A program made the position numbers and the translations under genes. The notes below the pieces were generated by a model, which did not search any database, was not told the origin of the DNA, and was given only the letters and a program-made list of their open reading frames with translations. 11,043 nt of DNA from Baffinella frigidus (taxonomy: Eukaryota; Cryptophyceae; Cryptomonadales; Baffinellaceae): positions 85,389 to 96,431 of the forward strand of contig MU647098.1 in NCBI GenBank assembly GCA_026770585.1. The letters run 5' to 3'. This document shows positions 7,075 to 11,043 of the stretch, piece by piece (positions within the stretch are counted from its first letter, which is position 1; every line of letters starts with the position of its first letter).

Positions 7075-7160
7075 GGTCTGGGGTTTAGTGTTTAGGGTTT
7101 AAGGTTTAAGGTTTAAGGTTTAGGGTTTAGGGTTTATGATTTACGGTTTAGGGTTTGGGG
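6636..7160. repeat. Long telomere-like array, G-rich strand on plus
   Basis: Degenerate TTTAGGG, TTGAGGG and TTCAGGG heptamers fill about 520 bp. The core 6990-7073 is twelve perfect copies of GGGTTGA. The orientation is opposite to the intronic arrays. No splice-flanked exon is evident on either strand, so it is treated as intergenic. Confidence 0.9.
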
Positions 7161-7229
7161 TCTGAAAGTCATCAGGCGGCGGTACTGCGCAACCGAAAAA
7201 GAATCCGCGTAAAGGTCCCCGGTCCTATT

Positions 7230-7421
7230 CCTTAAGTGGCGAGGCGGCCAAGGAAGCATGGCTTCTCTGCAGAATCAGTTCCGGTGTCCGCTTATGTTGG
7301 AAGCTCGATGAACTCAAAGGGCCTAAAGGATCAAAATTGACCGCCTCAAGGTCCGCCTCAAGGTCCTAGACAGGTCCTAGGGTCCTACGGCAGGGTGTAT
7401 GAGCCTACTTGCCACTTAAGG
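7230..7421. repeat. Inverted-repeat bounded segment
   Basis: CCTTAAGTGGC (7230-7240) is the exact inverse of 7411-7421, with further partial matches on both sides. Inside are two tandem copies of CCGCCTCAAGGT (7341-7364) and AGGTCCTAG motifs. It may be a small non-coding element. I see no gene in 7160-7680. Confidence 0.45.
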
Positions 7422-7680
7422 GATACACATGTGCTCAATCTCCAATAGCTCCAACACATCGAAAGACCTGGTGGATGGTCCTACTCCGGGTTTGATGATG
7501 TCCATCACCATCAACCCGTCGCAGCTTAAATTGGGGTTTGCTCCTGTGGTAATTTAAACCTCCCAGAAATATCACGACTTCACGTCTCCCATAGGAAATT
7601 GCTAGGTCCCTAAGGATTTCCTACCGTAGGTCTTAGGAATGATCAAACCTCCGTTTAAAGCTGCTTCCGAAGTGCTTCGG

Positions 7681-7723
7681 GTTGCTGATGCCAACAGCAA
7701 CCGGCTGTTGCCAACAGCAACCG
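7681..7723. repeat. CAACAGCAACCG direct repeats with palindrome
   Basis: CCAACAGCAACCG occurs at 7691-7703 and 7711-7723. GTTGCTG (7681-7687) pairs with CAGCAAC, giving alternative hairpins. Confidence 0.7.
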
Positions 7724-7741
7724 AAAATAATTGTTCTCACT

Positions 7742-7913
7742 CCACGCAAGAGTGTAGGGCAGAGTGACCCACAGGAGAAATAGTAGAATTTTACTATCTC
7801 TTAAGTTCATAAGTGGACATTCTTTCCACAGAAAAATCGAAATTTCGGAAAGTTGTTACAAATTCCGTGTGAACTGGCTTGTTTTCCCAGGTCTGCCCTA
7901 CACTCTTGCGTGG
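7742..7913. mobile_element. Putative MITE with exact 22-bp inverted ends
   Basis: CCACGCAAGAGTGTAGGGCA plus GA (7742-7763) is exactly repeated in inverse at 7892-7913, with 128 bp between. The interior contains an ATAGTA-TACTAT hairpin (7780-7797) and a GTGGA-TCCAC hairpin. No clear target duplication is seen. The ends differ from the CAGGGG family. Confidence 0.6.
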
Positions 7914-7956
7914 CTAGTCGCCGCGGTTCCGCGTCCGACGTGTGTTTCGGGGGTCT

Positions 7957-8034
7957 TTGAGGTCCTTGAGGGACTTCCGTTAGGTCCTTTAGGTCCTTCG
8001 AGCTCCCAACATAGGCGGACCTTTAGGTCCTTTT
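7957..8034. repeat. AGGTCCTT motif cluster
   Basis: AGGTCCTT recurs about four times here, for example in TTAGGTCCTTTAGGTCCTT. The same motif family is present near 7345-7390. The meaning is unknown. The 8035-8246 stretch has an open frame but no recognisable protein. Confidence 0.5.
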
Positions 8035-8246
8035 TTCTTTTCTTTTCGTTATCGGGTTATTTCGTTTACTCTTTGGTGCTACAGGGATTACTGATTACTG
8101 AATTTATTAAAGAGGGTTCGCCGTTATTGCCTAACCCGTGCCATTACCAGACTATGATCGGTCCATGTTATACCCCGCTCAGTCTGTCTCCGAGGGATGC
8201 TCCCCGAAGATTGGCGCGGATGAAGTAACGACGGCGATGAAGGAGA

Positions 8247-8386
8247 GGTTTGGTAGGTCCACGAATTTTGACTGACTTAACAGCCCGGTCTCATCGCTAT
8301 AGACCTATCATTCCGGGGTCTGGTAGGTCCACGAATTTTGACAGACTTATCAGTCCGGTCTCATCGATATAGACCTATCATTCCGG
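8247..8386. repeat. 70-bp tandem pair
   Basis: 8247-8316 and 8317-8386 match at about 65 of 70 positions, starting GGT(T/C)TGGTAGGTCCACGAAT. A short third start (GGTCTGGT) is at 8391. It lies about 215 bp upstream of the gene 2 start and could be part of its promoter or leader. Confidence 0.85.
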
Positions 8387-8600
8387 GTGGGGTCTGGTTC
8401 TTGAAAAGGGAGGAGTTGGATTGGTTAACCGATTATCGACCTTTAGAGCCCTACGGTGCTTTGGTGCTTTGGTGGTTCAGAGAGCCGCAACTTTTGCGGC
8501 GAATGTTGTCGTCGTTGGAGCCGTCTTCCGCGAACGGATTGGTCAAAATCCCTGATCTTGCTTCTGGAGAAAGTGGGATCAGAAGCAAGCCGCTGCTGAC
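8387..8600 (+). other. Open, possibly coding or leader region upstream of the MYND gene
   Basis: One plus frame stays open (8338-8634) and reads, for example, REELDWLTDYRP and REPQLLRRM, which looks protein-like but matches nothing I know. The frame differs from that of the MYND gene's first exon, so joining them needs an intron I cannot place. The codons just before the ATG at 8601 (KWDQKQAAAD) are also plausible coding, so the true start could lie upstream. Confidence 0.25.
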
Positions 8601-10915
8601 ATGGAAGGGCTGGACCCACTCCAGGAGGAGTTGACGCCTGACGATGGCGAGGAAGCTGGGAACTCGGGGTGAGACTCCCACCCGCACAACGCGCCCCCGC
8701 ACAACCGCCACGCGATACATTTTCGCCGCGTCCCTGTGCCATTTTCACCGCGTCCCTCTGGCACCTGAGACGCGATGCTTGGCACAGGGACGTTCCTCGG
8801 TACGCAACCCCGCAAGAGCTGCTCGACATGGAGGAGCGCGATCCAGCGGCGCTGGTACGGCGCTTCAAGCGAGCTCTGGACCGGGTTCACGAAACTGGCC
8901 ACCTGCGTCCTTCCGACCTCCAGCTCCCCATCTATGCCTCACCTCAGTACGGCAAGCCGATCCTCCAGGGGTACGAGGGCGGTGTGTTCGACCAGGAGAC
9001 GCTTGGCGCAGCATGCATCGTCGTGCCGCCGTTACAGGGTCGCGGCGAAAATCCGGGCGATTACACCCTCAACCCTAACGGCGGGCCTTCAAGCACGAAG
9101 GCGACTTCCGAGCCTGGGCTGTCCGAACTTCGAATGTCGGCCAGACCGCACGTCGGCAAGAGCGCACCCAAGTTCCCTGGGATCTTCATCAAGTTCATGC
9201 TGGAAAAGCCGCCCTTCGATGTCCTCGTCCCCGACCCCGGCGCGGCGCCTGCCAGCAACCGTGAGCCCTTCGTGCTGATGCACATGCCGAAGCGGGGGGG
9301 GCAGACGCGAGTTGTCGTCCCGGAGCCGACCAGGGCAGAGGACGTCGCCCACACCCCTACGGACGCGCCCTCCACGGGACCCCTCAGTGCAACCCCAGAC
9401 GAGTTCTCCGACGAAGGCGAGGGGGGGACTCTGGACATAGCTCAGGGACTCAAAGCTCTGGCGCTCAAGGGCAGCTGTTCCCACTGCGGGGCACACGACG
9501 TGGAGCTCAAGCGCTGCGCGCGCTGCAAGGACGCCTGGTATTGCGGGGTTGAGTGCCAGAAGGTGGGGTGGAAGCTGCATAAGTCTTCTTGTGGTCCAGC
9601 GGCGGCGCGCACGTCTTCTTGCGGCGGCGCGCAGGAGACGTGCGCGCCGCCGCTCGTCAAGGAGACGTGTCTACCTCTGTTTGACGTCATTGATAAGGTG
9701 AACACAGCACTTCGCGTGTCGGATTGGCGGGGGGTGCTCAAGTGGGAGGGGCGCATGGAAGAGATGCTGGAGGAGCGGCTAGGTGACGTCGACATGATGG
9801 ACGTCCACGATTCCGTTCTTAGGGGATTAATTCGTGCTCACGAGTTGGGAGTGGAGGCAACGGGAGACAAAGACCTTGCGACGTCGTTGGTCGGCCTGCA
9901 GAAACGGCTCATCGCGCTCGTCGGACCGACGCGTCTTTCTGCCTCGGAGGTTTGGGAGAAAGTAAAAGCGGTGGCGAATGTCTTGCAGGACTGGCGAGAG
10001 GTGCTCAAGTGGGAGGGGCGCATGGAAGAGTTGATGCGGGGGCAGTCAGACAGCCTCTGCGTCCACGTCCTCTGGCAATTCTCTCTCGCTCACCAGGGGA
10101 TGGTTTTTGAAACGGAGAACGCGATAAAAATGACGAGCTTCTCAGAACGCGATAAAGATGCCGAGCTTGCGAGAACGGAGAACGCGATAAAGATGACGAG
10201 CTTGCGAGAACGGCGCATTGTCCTCCTCGGCAAGTTGCAGCGTTTCCGGGACCAGGGAGAGGCCATGTGTACTCTGGGGGGCAATCTCATTATGTTGACA
10301 TTACACGACGAAACGATGCAGCGCCACGACGCAGCCTTCGTCTTTGTCAACAGGCGACAGGAGGCCGCGAGATGGTACTCTACACCCTAAACTTTACGCC
10401 CTACACCCTCAACCCTCAACCCTCAACGCTCAACCCTCCATGCTCAACGCTCAACGCTCAACGCTCAACGCTCAACGCTCAATCCTCCACCCTCAACCCT
10501 CAACCCGAAGCCCTCAACCCTCAACCCTCAACCCCAAGCCCTAAACTCTAAACCCCAAACCAGGTACCAGCGGGGACGCGACGTCGGCGCCGCGCACGGC
10601 TTCTTCACGGTCGAGTCCCAAGCGTGCGCAGGACTCGGCTTTGTGGACTCGGCTTCGCAGGAGGGGCGCACCGAGGAGGCAATCGAGCTGTTCCGAAACG
10701 TTCTTGCGGCCGCTCCCCTCGTTGAGTATTCGGAGGGCGCCGCTGAAGTGCTTGCTCTCCAAACTTTAATCAACGAGCTCTTCAAAGTCAACGAATTTCA
10801 AGAGCTGGATCTTCTTGTTCCACGCTACCGAGCGGCGGCCAAGGCGGAGGCGGAAAGGAGTGGGCAGCCGGACTACCAGATGGACAGCCTCATCCAAAGC
10901 GCGCGACTTCACGAG
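8601..10915 (+). CDS. MYND zinc finger protein with TPR-like repeats (3' partial)
   Basis: Proposed exons: 8601-8668, 8788-10374, 10564-10915. The introns 8669-8787 (GTGAGA...GCACAG) and 10375-10563 (GTACTC...AACCAG) keep phase exactly (split Gly, split Trp). The 669 visible residues end at LHE, where GTCCTG (10916) looks like the next donor. Start ATG 8601 has G at +4. Residues 253-291 form a complete MYND finger: CSHC, then CARC, then YCGVEC, then a final HKSSC, with the usual seven Cys and one His. MYND domains bind zinc and proline-rich partner peptides. After it come helical, TPR-like segments: DWRGVLKWEGRMEE (about 335) and DWREVLKWEGRMEE (about 424) share 30 identical bases and lie 89 codons apart, and the last exon has TEEAIELFRNVL. 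The N-terminal 250 residues contain FIKFMLEKPPFDVLVPDP, which I cannot assign. The likely role is protein interaction; cell location is unknown. Domain and last-exon join are strong, and the first exon is moderate. Confidence 0.8.
8669..8787 (+). other. Intron 1 of the MYND gene with a short direct repeat
   Basis: 119 bp, GTGAGACTCC to TTGGCACAG. It contains two copies of CATTTTC(G/A)CCGCGTCCCT about 22 bp apart (near 8718 and 8740). It stays open in other frames, so intron retention with a GTG start would mimic a longer ORF; the phase match of the spliced form argues for an intron. Confidence 0.6.
10112..10216 (+). repeat. In-frame 63-bp coding repeat with an out-of-register subunit
   Basis: TENAIKMTS occurs twice, 21 codons apart. 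The core AACGCGATAAA occurs at 10118, 10146 and 10181 (spacings 28 and 35). The middle copy is therefore read in a different frame (ERDKDAELA). It lengthens a charged helix in the TPR-like region. Confidence 0.8.
10375..10563 (+). repeat. Intron 2 of the MYND gene, a telomere-like array
   Basis: 189 bp, almost entirely CCCTCAA and CGCTCAA heptamers between GTACTCTACACCCTAAAC and CCCAAACCAG. The C-rich strand is sense. The intron and the following exon both begin GTAC, giving a 4-bp repeat at the two junctions. Confidence 0.9.
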
Positions 10916-10943
10916 GTCCTGTGCACCCCCCCCCCTTTGTGTT

Positions 10944-10991
<48 letters not shown>

Positions 10992-10998
10992 CCGGCAC

Positions 10999-11043
<45 letters not shown>
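10916..11043. repeat. Poly-C tract at window end
   Basis: After the probable donor at 10916 come runs of 10 C (10926-10935), 44 C (10946-10989) and 44 C (11000-11043), broken by TTTGTGTTGG and AACCGGCACT. It may be intron low-complexity sequence or an assembly artefact at a contig edge. Confidence 0.9.

Noticed and set aside
7764-8228. 154-codon open frame
   Set aside because: It begins inside an inverted-repeat element and crosses motif repeats, with no recognisable domain.
8669-10390. Single uninterrupted 573-codon frame starting at GTG
   Set aside because: A GTG start is unlikely in a nuclear gene. The first 40 codons fit an intron, and the end runs into the telomere-like intron (stop after YSTP). 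Spliced exons give a better, phase-consistent protein.
10541-10791. Minus-strand open frames over the last exon of gene 2
   Set aside because: They are shadows of the plus-strand coding frame, which continues the TPR-like protein in phase.

Overview
The window looks like nuclear DNA of a eukaryote, most likely a microalga or other protist. It has GT-AG spliceosomal introns, GC-rich exons in AT- or C-rich surroundings, large amounts of TTTAGGG/CCCTAAA-type (plant/alga-type) telomere-like heptamers at interstitial positions, many short tandem repeats and foldback elements, and no bacterial operon structure. Lineage cannot be fixed from the sequence. Cryptophytes, dinoflagellates and other secondary algae are candidates, which is an inference from repeat style only.

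Two multi-exon genes can be reconstructed, both on the plus strand. Gene 1 (about 1587-5951) has small exons that simple ORF searches miss. Joining them by splice site and reading phase gives a continuous protein of about 302 residues. Nearly all of it is one Sad1/UNC-like, galactose-binding-like domain of the kind found in HECTD1. Several exons occur in two or more copies (2427/2613, 3175/3269/3529, 3808/3993). Gene 2 (8601 to beyond 10915) encodes a protein with a complete MYND zinc finger followed by TPR-like helical repeats. It runs off the window through a poly-C tract.

The main theme is that introns are packed with degenerate telomere-like heptamers (CCCTAAA, CCCTCAA, CCCTGAA, CCCCAAA). 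At least five introns of gene 1 and one of gene 2 hold such arrays, almost always with the C-rich strand in the sense direction. In several the array begins within about 8 nt of the 5' splice site with the shared string TACACCCTAAAC.

Layout: 1-720, duplicated exon-like pieces and telomere-like arrays; 727-918, a broken ankyrin-repeat relic on the minus strand and a 26-bp tandem repeat; 1038-1610, a minisatellite of alternating unit types that carries the probable start codon of gene 1; 1587-5951, gene 1; 5642-6621, a cluster of four related foldback (MITE-like) elements, one inside the last intron of gene 1; 6636-7160, an intergenic array with the G-rich strand on the plus strand; 7200-8390, inverted repeats and a 70-bp tandem pair; 8601-10915, gene 2; 10916-11043, poly-C.

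Nothing suggests the two genes act together. Gene 1's domain family is usually tied to ligand or protein binding in ubiquitin-ligase-type proteins, and MYND domains bind proline-rich peptides, so both products are probably protein-interaction modules.
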